The notes: generated from the sequence alone by a model not told the origin. A stretch of 39,894 bases of DNA from Methylobacterium ajmalii (GCF_016613415.1 NZ_JACWCT010000185.1:1-39894); one strand, 5' to 3'. Positions 26,028-34,288 are shown, counted from the first letter of the stretch. Numbers and translations are program-made.

Positions 26028-27146
26028 TCACGCCTCGCTGCACGCGAAGGCGTCGAGGTCGAGGGCGTGGCCGGCCCGGTCGCGCTTGGCCGTCAGGTAG
26101 CGGATGTTCTCGGGCGTGATCCGGCCGAGGGCCCGCTGGGTCTCGACCACCGTCAGGCCGGCGGCCTCCAGGCTCGCGGCCTTCTCGGGGTTGTTGCTGA
26201 CGAGGCGGACCCGGGTCACGCCGAGCGCCGTCAGCATCGCCGCCGCGAAATCGAACCGGCGCTGGTCGAGGCCGAAGCCGAGGGCCTCGTCGGCCTCGTA
26301 GGTGTCGAGCCCGCGCGCCTGGAGGTCGTAGGCGCGGATCTTGTTGGCGAGCCCGTTCCCGCGTCCCTCCTGGTCGAGGTAGAGCACGATGCCGCCGCCG
26401 TGTTGCGCCATCCAGCCCGCGGTACCGCGCAGCTGGTCGCCGCAATCGCACTTGAGCGAGCCGAACAGGTCGCCGGTGAGGCAGGCCGAGTGCAGCCGCA
26501 CCGCCACCGGCTCGGACAGGTCCGGCCGGCCGATCACCACCGCCACCTGGTCGCGCAGGCCCTCGCCGCCGCGGAAGACCACGAACTCGCTGTCGGGCGC
26601 GCCGGCGAGCGGCACCGGCGCCCGGCTCACCGGCCGCAGGGCGGCCGCCTGCCGGGCGGGATAGCGGGCGACCGCCCCTGCCTCGACCGAGAGCGTGCCG
26701 GGAGGCGCGGCCTCGCCCGGCACCACCAGCACCGCCGGCAGCACCTGGGCGAGCGCCATCAGGGCGAGCGCCGCCTCGTCGCCGGCAGAGGCCGGGGCCA
26801 CCGGCGCGTCGATCCGCCCGTCGAGGCGCAGGGCCAGGATCTCGATCCGGGCCGGATCGAGCGCCGACAGGGCGACCGCGCCGGGCTCCGTGCGCTCGGG
26901 GACGCCGAGACGGCGCAGGCGCGGCGCCGGCAGGACGAGGCGGGCGCCGGTGCCGGCGAGCGGCGCCAGGAGCGCGGTCGTGGTGTCGTCGAGCGCCTCC
27001 GCCGAGAGTGCCAGCACCGGATCGCGGCCGCGCAGGGCCACCGGCCGGCCGGCGCGGATCTCCGCCAGCGCCCGCTCGACGTCGATCTGGTCCCGGCCCG
27101 CGGCCGGGTCTAGGATGCTGCTGCTCTTCATCGTGACCGACATCAT
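26028..27146 (-). CDS. ribA: GTP cyclohydrolase II with degenerate N-terminal DHBP-synthase-like domain
   Basis: 372 residues. The C-terminal domain (about 175-370) is GTP cyclohydrolase II: HSACLTGDLFGSLKCDCGDQL holds the zinc Cys triad (C-x10-C-x-C), and YLDQEGRGNGLANKIRAYDLQ and RLVSNNPEKAASLEAAG complete the site. It opens GTP to the first pyrimidine of riboflavin synthesis. The first ~170 residues align in layout with 3,4-dihydroxy-2-butanone-4-phosphate synthase but lack its acidic active-site motif, as in many alphaproteobacterial RibA proteins. AGGG three bases before the ATG at 27146 supports the start, though 27143 and 27131 are possible. No FMN riboswitch motif is visible upstream. 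Confidence 0.88.
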   Translation of the reverse strand: MMSVTMKSSSILDPAAGRDQIDVERALAEIRAGRPVALRGRDPVLALSAEALDDTTTALLAPLAGTGARLVLPAPRLRRLGVPERTEPGAVALSALDPARIEILALRLDGRIDAPVAPASAGDEAALALMALAQVLPAVLVVPGEAAPPGTLSVEAGAVARYPARQAAALRPVSRAPVPLAGAPDSEFVVFRGGEGLRDQVAVVIGRPDLSEPVAVRLHSACLTGDLFGSLKCDCGDQLRGTAGWMAQHGGGIVLYLDQEGRGNGLANKIRAYDLQARGLDTYEADEALGFGLDQRRFDFAAAMLTALGVTRVRLVSNNPEKAASLEAAGLTVVETQRALGRITPENIRYLTAKRDRAGHALDLDAFACSEA

Positions 27147-27333
27147 CGACCCTGACAGAGGCGGCCCCGGCGCCGTCGTGGCGGGAGACCGTGCGGTGGA
27201 CCCGGGACGCACGCCGCCGCGGTTGCACCTGCACCGCACGGCATGTGGGAAGTCCGGTTCCGCTTTCCCCGGATCCCTCCATCAACCTTTCGCGATTGTC
27301 CAGGTTAGCCATACACCCCAGGAGTGAGGCCGC

Positions 27334-27876
27334 ATGACGCTCCGTGCCACCTACGCCCCGTCCCAGAAGGCGCTGCACTGGGCGGTCGCCGCCCTGGTCC
27401 TCGTCCTGGTGCCGATGGCGCTCGCGATGGCGAACTGGCCGGACGGCGCGGTGAAGAACGCCCTCTACGAGTGGCACAAGTCGGTCGGGCTCACCGTGCT
27501 GGCCCTGGCGCTCGCCCGCCTGCTGGTGCGCGCCGCCCGCGGCGCTCCGCCCTTCGTCGCCGGCCTGCCGGCCTGGCAGCGCCGGGCGGCCCGGGCCTCC
27601 CACCTCGCGCTCTACGTCCTGATCGTGCTGGTGCCGCTGCTGGGCTGGGCCGGCACCTCGGCCTGCTGCGCGCCGGTGATGCTGTACTTCACGCTTCCCC
27701 TCACGCTGCCGGTCTCCGGCGGGATGCCGGTCGGCGAGGCGATCCTCAAGGTGCACCAGGTCGCGGCCTTCACGCTCGTCGCCCTGGCGCTCCTGCACGC
27801 CGGCGCGGCGCTGCACCACCACCTCGTGCGGCGCGACGGAACGCTGCGGCGGATGGGGTGGGGGAAGGCGGGATGA
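27334..27876 (+). CDS. Cytochrome b561 family protein
   Basis: 180 residues with four membrane helices. Heme-binding His are in KALHWAVAAL, YEWHKSVGLT, RASHLALYVL and KVHQVAAF, typical of Ni/Fe-hydrogenase-type cytochrome b561 (CybB-like). It accepts electrons at the inner membrane; the partner is unknown. The ATG at 27334 follows GGAGTGAGG. It resembles the b561 protein at 31903 (WHKSVGLTVL, SHLALY / AHLALY), so the two are paralogues. It stands alone here, away from any YceI gene. Confidence 0.9.
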   Translation: MTLRATYAPSQKALHWAVAALVLVLVPMALAMANWPDGAVKNALYEWHKSVGLTVLALALARLLVRAARGAPPFVAGLPAWQRRAARASHLALYVLIVLVPLLGWAGTSACCAPVMLYFTLPLTLPVSGGMPVGEAILKVHQVAAFTLVALALLHAGAALHHHLVRRDGTLRRMGWGKAG

Positions 27877-28259
27877 TCGACGGTCGAGGTCGCGGCACGA
27901 TCCTGGTGTCGTGCGCGATGTCCCGCCGGCAGGACCGACGATCTCGCCGGCGTGGGGATGCGGCTACGGACGGGCGGCGAGAGACCGTTGCTTAACGATA
28001 CATCTTTCCCCGATCGCAGCCATTTGCCGGGCATCGTCGCTCCCGCCCGGTCCGCAGGGCGGCGCCTGGCGACGGGACGTCCGCCGGTGGACGGGCGTCG
28101 TCGATGCGCGGCAGCGGGTGGACGACGCGCTCGCTCGGACTTTGCGGGTCCCGGCGACGCGTCGGTAGCACCCGGATCCGACCGGCCGGCGCGATCGTCT
28201 CGCGTGATCACCCTCTCGCGCGCCCGTCGTCCCGGGTGCTCCTGGAAGAGAAAGCTGCC
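27877..28259. other. Intergenic region before the mannose-1-phosphate guanylyltransferase gene
   Basis: 383 bases with no supportable gene. GCACGA/TCGTGC (27895-27914) forms a 6-bp hairpin soon after the b561 stop. An AT-rich patch near 27985-28015 (GCTTAACGATACATC) could be the promoter of the following gene, but no pair of promoter boxes is clear. Confidence 0.45.
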
Positions 28260-29702
28260 ATGGCGTTCGAGAACGAGCGGTCGATCCACCCGGTGATCCT
28301 GTGCGGCGGATCGGGCACGCGGCTGTGGCCGGCCTCCCGCGAGAGCTTTCCCAAGCAGTTCATCCCGCTCGCCGAGCCCGAGCGCTCGTCGTTCCAGGCC
28401 ACTGCCGCGCGGCTCGGCGATCCCGCCGTCTTCGCCCGGCCGACGGTCGTCACCGCCAACGACGCCCGCTTCCTCGTCGCCGAGCAGCTCGCCCAGGGCG
28501 GGATCGAGGCCGACATCCTGCTCGAGCCGTGCCGGCGCGATTCGGCCCCCGCGGTCGCCGTCGCGGCGCTCCACGCCGCCGCACGCGATCCCCAGGCCCT
28601 GGTGCTGATCCTGCCCGCCGACCACGCGGTCGGCGACGACGCGGCCTTCGCGGCGGCGGTGCGCGCGGCCGGCGCCGGGGCGCGGGCCGGGCACGTCATG
28701 ACGCTCGGCATCACCCCGACCAACCCCTCCACCGCCTACGGCTACATCCAGCCCGGCGCCCCGCTCGCGGGGGCGGCGGGCGAGGGGGGCGCCTGCGCGG
28801 TCGCCCGCTTCCTCGAGAAGCCGGACGCGGCCCGCGCCGCGGCCCTGATCGCCGACGGCGCCCTGTGGAACGGCGGCTACTTCCTGTTCCGCGCCGACGT
28901 GATGCTCGACGAGCTCGAAGCCCACGCCCCGGCGGTTCTGGCGGCGGCCCGCGACGCGCTCGAGGGCGCGACCCGCGACCTCGACTTCGTGCGCCTCGAT
29001 GCCGAGGCCTTCGCGCGCGCGCCGCAGATCTCGATCGACTACGCGGTGATGGAGCGGACCGAGCGGGCCGGCGTGCTGCCGGTTCGCTTCCCGTGGTCGG
29101 ACATCGGCACCTGGGGCGCCCTGTGGGAGGTGTCGGACCGGGACGGCGACGGCAACGCCGTGCGCGGCCGGGTCGCCCTGCGCGACACCCGCGACAGCCT
29201 GGTCCACTCCTCCGGCGGGATCCTGACCACGGTGGTCGGCCTCGAGGGCGTGGTGGTGGTGACGACCGACGATGCGGTGCTGGTGACGGGCCGCACCGCC
29301 GGGGCCGAGGTGAAGGGCCTCGTCGAGGACCTGCGCCGCCGGGGCGAGCCGGAGGCGGATGCCCACCGGCTGATGTACCGGCCCTGGGGCTCCTACCGGC
29401 GCATCGACATCGGCGGGCGATTCCAGGTCAAGCGGATCACCGTGAAGCCGGGTGGGCGGCTGTCGCTGCAGAAGCACCACCACCGGGCCGAGCACTGGGT
29501 GGTGGTGCGCGGCACGGCCGAGGTCACGGTGGACGGGGTGGTGCGCCTCGTCCACGAGAACGAGGCGGCCTACCTGCCGATCGGCTGCGTCCATCGCCTG
29601 GCCAATCCCGGCAAGATCCCGCTCGAGCTGATCGAGGTTCAGGTCGGCAGCTACACCGGCGAGGACGACATCATCCGCATCGACGACGTCTACGGCCGCT
29701 GA
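28260..29702 (+). CDS. Mannose-1-phosphate guanylyltransferase / mannose-6-phosphate isomerase
   Basis: 480 residues. The N-terminal nucleotidyltransferase has the signature CGGSGTRLWPASRESFPKQF, FLEKPDA and the substrate loop SIDYAVME. The C-terminal type II phosphomannose isomerase cupin has YRPWGSYRRID, QKHHHRAEHW and PIGCVHRLANPGKI. The length and order match ManC/XanB/AlgA enzymes, which convert fructose-6-phosphate to mannose-6-phosphate and mannose-1-phosphate to GDP-mannose. GGAAGAG about ten bases upstream of the ATG at 28260. It supplies GDP-mannose for exopolysaccharide or lipopolysaccharide and may feed the glycan made by the island genes (inference). It is not in an operon with other sugar genes. 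A manC-type name would be reasonable, but the synonyms differ between species. Confidence 0.93.
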   Translation: MAFENERSIHPVILCGGSGTRLWPASRESFPKQFIPLAEPERSSFQATAARLGDPAVFARPTVVTANDARFLVAEQLAQGGIEADILLEPCRRDSAPAVAVAALHAAARDPQALVLILPADHAVGDDAAFAAAVRAAGAGARAGHVMTLGITPTNPSTAYGYIQPGAPLAGAAGEGGACAVARFLEKPDAARAAALIADGALWNGGYFLFRADVMLDELEAHAPAVLAAARDALEGATRDLDFVRLDAEAFARAPQISIDYAVMERTERAGVLPVRFPWSDIGTWGALWEVSDRDGDGNAVRGRVALRDTRDSLVHSSGGILTTVVGLEGVVVVTTDDAVLVTGRTAGAEVKGLVEDLRRRGEPEADAHRLMYRPWGSYRRIDIGGRFQVKRITVKPGGRLSLQKHHHRAEHWVVVRGTAEVTVDGVVRLVHENEAAYLPIGCVHRLANPGKIPLELIEVQVGSYTGEDDIIRIDDVYGR

Positions 29703-30029
29703 CGGAACGACCGCGCGGACAACGACCTCCCGGCGTCGATCGGTGCCGGGGAGCGCGAGGCGGCGGTCGGTGGGGGTGGTCGGGTCGCCGCAATGCGGCC
29801 GGCGGCTGTCGTCGGCCGTGCATCCCGAGCCGGCGCGGGATCGTCCGCCCGTGCGGGGTCGGGATCGATCCGCGTCCCGGCGTGACACCCGGCCGCCGCC
29901 ACGAATCTCCCGGTCGGTCGCACGAAGCGTCCGGGGTAAGGTCGATCTGTCCTGTGGAGGGGCGCTCGATCCCGGGCCACCTGGGGCTCGCGGGGCGTCG
30001 CTCTACGGATGAGCGGAATGCGCCATGGA
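29703..30029. other. Intergenic region between the GDP-mannose gene and tRNA-Ser
   Basis: 327 GC-rich bases without a gene I can support. Several short GC-rich inverted repeats occur, none followed by a T-tract. Confidence 0.4.
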
Positions 30030-30121
30030 TGGCGGAGACGGAGGGATTCGAACCCTCGAAGCCCCTTTCGGGGCTTGCTCATTTAGCAAACGAGTGCCTT
30101 CAGCCGCTCGGCCACGTCTCC
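30030..30121 (-). tRNA. tRNA-Ser(GCT)
   Basis: 92 bases including encoded CCA. On the minus strand: acceptor GGAGACG/CGTCTCC, anticodon loop TTGCTAA (GCT), a long variable arm GCCCC-GAAA-GGGGC as expected for tRNA-Ser, and T-loop TTCGAAT. It reads AGC/AGT serine codons. Confidence 0.95.
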
Positions 30122-30132
30122 GGTGGGCCAAC

Positions 30133-30161
30133 GCTCTAGGGAATCGGCGGGGCGCGGTCAA
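30133..30161 (-). promoter_or_regulatory. Promoter of tRNA-Ser(GCT)
   Basis: On the minus strand TTGACC (complement of 30156-30161), a 17-base spacer and TAGAGC (complement of 30133-30138). The -10 ends 11 bases before the mature tRNA. The same TTGACC-N17 layout is found at the rRNA operon promoter in this window. Confidence 0.65.
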
Positions 30162-30201
30162 CCGGTTTCGTCGGGGCGACCATGGCGGGAGATGATCGCC
30201 C

Positions 30202-31134
30202 TCAGGCCGCCTCGCGCATCGCCGCGAGGCCGAGGCGGACGTGGTCGCGAAACAGCCGGACCCGGGCCGGCAATTCGCGGCCGGCGAGGCTCACGGCGCG
30301 CAGCACGCCGCCGCGGCTCGCCCAGTCGGGCAGCACCGGCACCAGGGCGCCGTCCCTCAGCGCCTGGGCCGCCACCAGGCTCGGGATGTGGCCGATCCCG
30401 GCGCCGGCCCGGGTCAGGCGCAGCACGGTGGCGTAGTCGGTGGCGCGAACGGCCGGCCGGGCGGTGATGTGGCCCTCCCGGCCCTGCCCGTCGGACAGCC
30501 GCACCGGCGCGGCTCCGAGGCGCTCGCGCGAGAGGATCAGGTCGTGGCCCGCGAGGTCGTCGAGGGTCGCGGGGGCGCCGCGGGCCGAGAGGTAGGCCGG
30601 CGCGGCGTAGAGGCCGATCATCAGGTGCGCCAGCACCGGGGCGCGGTAGCCGCCATCCTGCCCCTCGCCGCTGCCGAGGCGCAAGGCGAGGTCGATGCGG
30701 TTGGCCGCGAGGTCGAGGCGGGTGTCGGTGATGAGGAGGTCGATCGTCACCTGCGGGTAGCGCACCCGGAAGCTCGCCACCAGGTCGGGCATCACCTCGA
30801 TGCCGAAATCGATCGAGGTGGTGACCCGCAGGTGGCCGCGGGGCAGGGTGCGGGCGTCCCGGGCCGTCTCCAGCGCCCCGTCGAGGAGCGCCAGGCTCTC
30901 CTGCGCCTTGGCGTGGAAGGCCAGGCCCTCCACCGTCGGCGAGACCGCCCGCGGCGTGCGGGCGAGCAGGGTGACGCCGAGCTCCCGCTCCAGCCGCGAG
31001 ACCCGGCGCGAGATGCTGCCCTTGGTCTCGCCCAGGATCTCAGCCGCCTGTGTCACGGTTCCGTGATCGACGACCGCACAAAACGCCCTCACGTCGGAGA
31101 GCGCACCCCGGAAGGTTTCCGAACCAGCAACCAT
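30202..31134 (-). CDS. LysR-family transcriptional regulator
   Basis: 310 residues. Helix-turn-helix at about 15-70 (TVTQAAEILGETKGSISRRVSRLERELGVTLLAR) and a LysR substrate-binding domain at about 95-300 (LRVTTSIDFGIEVMPDLVASFRVRYPQVTIDL; DLALRLGSGEG; RAGAGIGHIPSLVA). It belongs to the CrgA/YhjC-like branch. The gene is divergent from the yceI-b561-yceI operon, 125 bases away, and probably controls it and itself through the shared region (inference). The start MVAGSETFRG was taken at 31134; a longer start is possible but not family-like. Confidence 0.88.
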   Translation of the reverse strand: MVAGSETFRGALSDVRAFCAVVDHGTVTQAAEILGETKGSISRRVSRLERELGVTLLARTPRAVSPTVEGLAFHAKAQESLALLDGALETARDARTLPRGHLRVTTSIDFGIEVMPDLVASFRVRYPQVTIDLLITDTRLDLAANRIDLALRLGSGEGQDGGYRAPVLAHLMIGLYAAPAYLSARGAPATLDDLAGHDLILSRERLGAAPVRLSDGQGREGHITARPAVRATDYATVLRLTRAGAGIGHIPSLVAAQALRDGALVPVLPDWASRGGVLRAVSLAGRELPARVRLFRDHVRLGLAAMREAA

Positions 31135-31139
31135 GTGTC

Positions 31140-31182
31140 CCGGTTTAGCGGTCTTACGCCCGCGACGGAACCGGCTTAAGCC
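31140..31182. promoter_or_regulatory. Inverted repeats in the LysR/yceI divergent region
   Basis: CCGGTT (31140-31145) and AACCGG (31169-31174) flank 23 bases, and GGCTTAAGCC (31173-31182) is a perfect 10-bp palindrome overlapping the second arm. LysR-type sites are dyads in such divergent gaps, but the T-N11-A core was not clearly found. Confidence 0.35.
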
Positions 31183-31259
31183 CAGCGCCGCACGAGGGGT
31201 TGCGAGTGCGGAGGACCCGATCGGGGCCCCGCGCGACCCCGACGACACGGAGTGTTCTC

Positions 31260-31874
31260 GTGAAGCTGTCCGTCCTCGCCCTCGGCCTCGCCGCCGGTCT
31301 CGCCCTCGCCGCCCCGGCCGTGGCGCAAGGGGCCGCGACCCGTGACCCCGCCCAGATCCAGGCGGGCACCTACGTGGTCGACCCGAACCACACCCAGGCC
31401 CTGTTCACGGTCAACCATTTCGGCTTCTCGCCGTACACGGGCATCTTCTCGGACGTGTCGGGCAGCCTCGAGCTGCAGCCGGCCAAGCCCGCCGAGAGCC
31501 GCCTGAAGGTGACCGTGCCGGTGAAGTCGCTCTACGCGCCGAGCCAGCACCTCGTCGACTCGCTGAAGAGCGACAAGTGGCTCGACGTGGCCCAGTTCCC
31601 CGAGATGACCTTCACCTCGACCAAGGTGACGCCCGAGGGCAAGGACAAGGCCAAGGTCGTCGGCGACCTGACCCTTCACGGCGTGACGAAGCCCGTGACC
31701 CTCGAGGTGACGCTGGTCGGCGCCGGCGCCAACCCGATGAACAAGAAGGTCACGGTCGGCTTCGAGGCCAAGGGCACCATCAAGCGCTCGGATTTCGGCG
31801 TGAAGACCTTCGTGCCGGCGATCAGCGACGAGGTCCACCTGGTCCTCAACGGCGCCTTCGAGCGCAAGGACTAA
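31260..31874 (+). CDS. YceI family periplasmic protein, first copy
   Basis: 204 residues from a GTG start at 31260 with CGGAG about eight bases upstream. The N-terminus (KLSVLALGLAAGLALAAPAVAQG) is a Sec signal peptide with cleavage after AQG or AVA. The mature part has the YceI lipocalin-like pattern: YVVDPNHTQALFTVNHFGFSPYTGIF, LDVAQFPEMTFTSTKV, GDLTLHGVTKPVTLEV and KGTIKRSDFGVKTFVP. YceI proteins bind isoprenoid lipids in a beta-barrel in the periplasm; several are induced by high pH or by stress. First gene of the yceI-b561-yceI operon. Confidence 0.9.
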   Translation: MKLSVLALGLAAGLALAAPAVAQGAATRDPAQIQAGTYVVDPNHTQALFTVNHFGFSPYTGIFSDVSGSLELQPAKPAESRLKVTVPVKSLYAPSQHLVDSLKSDKWLDVAQFPEMTFTSTKVTPEGKDKAKVVGDLTLHGVTKPVTLEVTLVGAGANPMNKKVTVGFEAKGTIKRSDFGVKTFVPAISDEVHLVLNGAFERKD

Positions 31875-31902
31875 TCGGGTCGGAGCCGAAGGCGACATCG
31901 TC

Positions 31903-32508
31903 ATGCACACGGTCGCGACGCCCCGTCGCTACACCCTCGTCGCGATCGTGCTGCACTGGCTGATCGCCCTCGGCATCCTGGTCCTGCTGGGCCTGGGCCT
32001 CGCGATGACGCGCGGCCCGCTCTCGCCGATGGACCGCTTCGCCTTCTACCAGTGGCACAAGTCCGTCGGCCTCACGGTGCTGGTGCTGATGGGCGTCCGC
32101 CTCGCCTGGCGCCTGTTTCACAAGCCCCCGCCGCTGCCCGCGGCGATGCCGAAGGCCGAGCGGCGGGCGGCGTCTGCGGCGCATCTCGCGCTCTACGGCC
32201 TGCTTCTCGCCATGCCGCTCGTCGGCTGGGCGATGGTCTCGGCCTCGCCCTACAACATCCCGACGGTGCTCTACGGGGTGATCCCGTGGCCGCACCTGCC
32301 GGTCCTGCCCGAGATGCCCAACAAGGCGGCGGTCGAGGGCGTGCTGAAGCTCGTGCACAGCACCGGCGCCTGGCTGCTGATGGCGCTCCTCCTCCTGCAT
32401 GTCGGCGCGGCCCTGCGCCACCACCTCGTGCTGCGCGACGACACCCTGTGGCGGATGCTGCCCCTGGTGCGGCGCGCGAGCGCGAAACCCGAGGTTTCCT
32501 CGCGATGA
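31903..32508 (+). CDS. Cytochrome b561 (operon with YceI proteins)
   Basis: 201 residues and four membrane helices. Heme His lie in IVLHWLIALG, YQWHKSVGLT, SAAHLALYGL and KLVHSTGAWL. b561 genes next to yceI are common in proteobacteria, which suggests electron transfer to, or quinone-related chemistry with, a lipid carried by YceI (inference). Its stop overlaps the start of the next gene (ATGA), and the previous gene ends 28 bases upstream. Confidence 0.92.
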   Translation: MHTVATPRRYTLVAIVLHWLIALGILVLLGLGLAMTRGPLSPMDRFAFYQWHKSVGLTVLVLMGVRLAWRLFHKPPPLPAAMPKAERRAASAAHLALYGLLLAMPLVGWAMVSASPYNIPTVLYGVIPWPHLPVLPEMPNKAAVEGVLKLVHSTGAWLLMALLLLHVGAALRHHLVLRDDTLWRMLPLVRRASAKPEVSSR

Positions 32509-33071
32509 TCCCCTTCCGCCTCGCCCTCGCCCTCGGCTTGTTCGCCGCCCCCCTCGCCGCGCAGGCTGCCGACTGGACCGTCGATCCGGCCAAGAGCCGC
32601 ATCGGCTTCTCGGGCACCCAGGTCGGCGCCCCCTTCAAGGGCCGCTTCACCCGCTACGACGCCAGGATCGACTTCGATCCGGCGAAGCCCGAAGCCGGCA
32701 AGGCGGTGGTGCTGATCGACCTCACCAGCGCCGAGACCGGCGACAAGCAGCGCGACGAGGCGCTGCCGCAGGCCGACTGGTTCAACACCAGCAAGGACAA
32801 GCAGGCTCGCTTCGAGGCGACCCGCTTCGTGGCCAAGGGCGGCGACGCCTACGACGCGGTCGGCACGCTGACGATCCGCGGCCTGCGCAAGGACGTGACC
32901 CTGCCGTTCACGCTCACGGTCTCGGGCGGCACCGCCCACGCGGTCGGCCATCTCGATCTCGTGCGCACCGATTACGGCGTCGGCCAGGGCTCCTGGGCCA
33001 ACGACTCGATGGTCGCCCTGCAGGTGGGGGTGGATATCGACGTGACGGCGAGCGCCAAGTCCGGCGGGTGA
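32505..33071 (+). CDS. YceI family periplasmic protein, second copy
   Basis: 188 residues. Signal peptide MIPFRLALALGLFAAPLAAQA with cleavage after AQA, then WTVDPAKSRIGFSGTQVGAPFKGRF, a YceI barrel. It differs from the first copy in the central loops (AVVLIDLTSAETGDKQRDEALP, DWFNTSK) and resembles the longer YceI-like proteins found fused or paired with cytochrome b561. The start overlaps the b561 stop (ATGA), indicating translational coupling. The stop lies inside a run of 17-base tandem repeats. Confidence 0.9.
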   Translation: MIPFRLALALGLFAAPLAAQAADWTVDPAKSRIGFSGTQVGAPFKGRFTRYDARIDFDPAKPEAGKAVVLIDLTSAETGDKQRDEALPQADWFNTSKDKQARFEATRFVAKGGDAYDAVGTLTIRGLRKDVTLPFTLTVSGGTAHAVGHLDLVRTDYGVGQGSWANDSMVALQVGVDIDVTASAKSGG

Positions 33072-33109
33072 AAGAGTCCGGTGGGTGAAAGAGTCCGGCG
33101 GGTGAGCCG
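33059..33109 (+). repeat. Three tandem 17-bp repeats spanning the yceI stop
   Basis: Unit GTCCGGCGGGTGAAAGA at 33059-33075, then GTCCGGTGGGTGAAAGA (one change), then GTCCGGCGGGTGAGCCG (last four differ). The repeats begin in the last codons of the second yceI gene. Each unit carries a GGGTGA, so each provides an in-register TGA. The origin is probably replication slippage. Confidence 0.8.
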
Positions 33110-33207
33110 GTCCGGCTGCTGATGAGTCCGGCGGCGGACGGGCGCTTGACCCCGGCCGCGCGGGGGCGGATGACCGCGCACCGTCTTCCGGAGAGCGTGC
33201 GCACCCG

Positions 33208-34122
33208 ATGATCGTCCGTCCCCGCCCCGGCGCCCTCGCGATCCTGTTCGCGTGGCGCGGGTCGATCCTGCCGCAGATCGCCCCGCAGGTGACCGCCATC
33301 ACGGCCGTCGCCTGCCTGGTCGTCGCGACGGAGCAGGGCTGGGCCCATGCGATCCCGCTCACCGCCGGCATCGGGCCGTTCACCCTGATCGGACTCGCGC
33401 TCTCGATCTTTCTCAGCTTCCGCAACAACGCCTGCTACGACCGCTGGTGGGAGGCCCGGAAGGTCTGGGGCAGCCTGGTCGTCGAGGCCCGCGGGCTCGC
33501 CCGGCTGCTCGGGGCGCTTCTGCCGGAGGACGACGCCCGCCGCCGACGCTGCCTGGAGCGCCTCGCGGGCTTCGCCCACGCGCTGCACGCCCGCCTGCGC
33601 GGGCAGGACGACGCGGCCGCCGCCGCTCCCCACCTGCCGCAGGCCGAGCGCGGGCGTCTCGCGTCCCGCGCCAGCCCGGCCGACGCCGCCCTGTCCGGCC
33701 TCGCCGCCGATCTCGCCGGGGCGATGCGCGAGGGGACCTTGAGCGACGTGTCGTTCGGGCTCCTCGAGCAGAAGCTCGCCGGTCTGTCGGGGGTGCAGGC
33801 GGCCTGTGAGCGCATCCAGGGCACGCCCCTGCCCTTCGCCTACACGCTGCTCCTCTACCGCACCGCCTGGCTCTACTGCCTGCTCCTGCCCTTCGGCCTC
33901 GCCGCGTCGCTCGGCTGGGGAACGCCGGTGGCGACGGCGCTGGTCGCCTACACGTTCTTCGGCCTCGATGCGCTGGGCGACGAGCTGGAGGAGCCGTTCG
34001 GCTCGGCCGCCAACGACCTGCCCCTCGACGCGCTGCTGCGCGGGATCGACGGCATCGTGCAGGATGCCCTCGGCGCCCCGGTGCCGCCGCCGCTCAGCCC
34101 CGAGCGCTACTGGCTGCGGTGA
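33208..34122 (+). CDS. Bestrophin-like (YneE/UPF0187) membrane channel
   Basis: 304 residues with four to six membrane segments. The family signatures are SIFLSFRNNACYDRWWEARKVWG and the pore/gate region FFGLDALGDELEEPFGSAANDLPLDAL. Prokaryotic bestrophins form pentameric channels in the inner membrane that conduct small cations (as in Klebsiella) or anions. The gene stands alone between a YceI operon and a strong terminator. The GGAGAG upstream is 12 bases from the ATG at 33208, rather far, so a slightly different start is possible. Confidence 0.9.
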   Translation: MIVRPRPGALAILFAWRGSILPQIAPQVTAITAVACLVVATEQGWAHAIPLTAGIGPFTLIGLALSIFLSFRNNACYDRWWEARKVWGSLVVEARGLARLLGALLPEDDARRRRCLERLAGFAHALHARLRGQDDAAAAAPHLPQAERGRLASRASPADAALSGLAADLAGAMREGTLSDVSFGLLEQKLAGLSGVQAACERIQGTPLPFAYTLLLYRTAWLYCLLLPFGLAASLGWGTPVATALVAYTFFGLDALGDELEEPFGSAANDLPLDALLRGIDGIVQDALGAPVPPPLSPERYWLR

Positions 34123-34132
34123 CGCGCGCCCG

Positions 34133-34180
34133 CTCAGCAGAGTTGCGCAGGGCAACTCTGCTGAGCCTTTTGCTTTTTGC
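34133..34180 (+). terminator. Strong intrinsic terminator after the bestrophin-like gene
   Basis: CTCAGCAGAGTTGC (34133-34146) pairs perfectly with GCAACTCTGCTGAG (34152-34165) around a GCAGG loop: 14 bp. CCTTTTGCTTTTTGC follows. It begins 11 bases after the stop at 34122. Confidence 0.85.
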
Positions 34181-34224
34181 ATCATTTCCGCCGCCGAACC
34201 GGTGACCACTTCGGCGAATGATGC
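34179..34224. repeat. Palindromic repeat unit A (REP-like)
   Basis: GCATCATT (34179-34186) to AATGATGC (34217-34224) closes a long imperfect hairpin with an inner CGCCGAA/TTCGGCG. Its core, CCGAACCGGTGACCACTTCGG, is close to the reverse complement of the core of unit B, so the two are inverted relative to each other. It resembles the GCATTTTC...GAAAATGC-type dispersed palindromes of Rhizobiales. Confidence 0.65.
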
Positions 34225-34229
34225 TGAGA

Positions 34230-34272
34230 GCATTTTCCGACGAAGTGGAAACCGGTTCGTTGGAGAAAATGC
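34230..34272. repeat. Palindromic repeat unit B (REP-like)
   Basis: GCATTTTCCGACGAA (34230-34244) pairs with TTCGTTGGAGAAAATGC (34256-34272) around GTGGAAACCGG. The core (CGAAGTGG, ACCGGTTCG) is the widespread rhizobial type. It follows unit A by five bases in inverted orientation. Confidence 0.7.
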
Positions 34273-34288
34273 GACAAAACAAAGACTT

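Noticed and set aside
27147..27333. FMN riboswitch upstream of ribA
   Set aside because: The conserved RFN elements (such as AGGGGC...CCCCACCGGCGGT) were not found in this stretch.
29703..30029. Short frames between the GDP-mannose gene and tRNA-Ser
   Set aside because: Basic, Pro/Arg-rich translations on both strands without motifs, ribosome binding sites or plausible hydrophobic cores.
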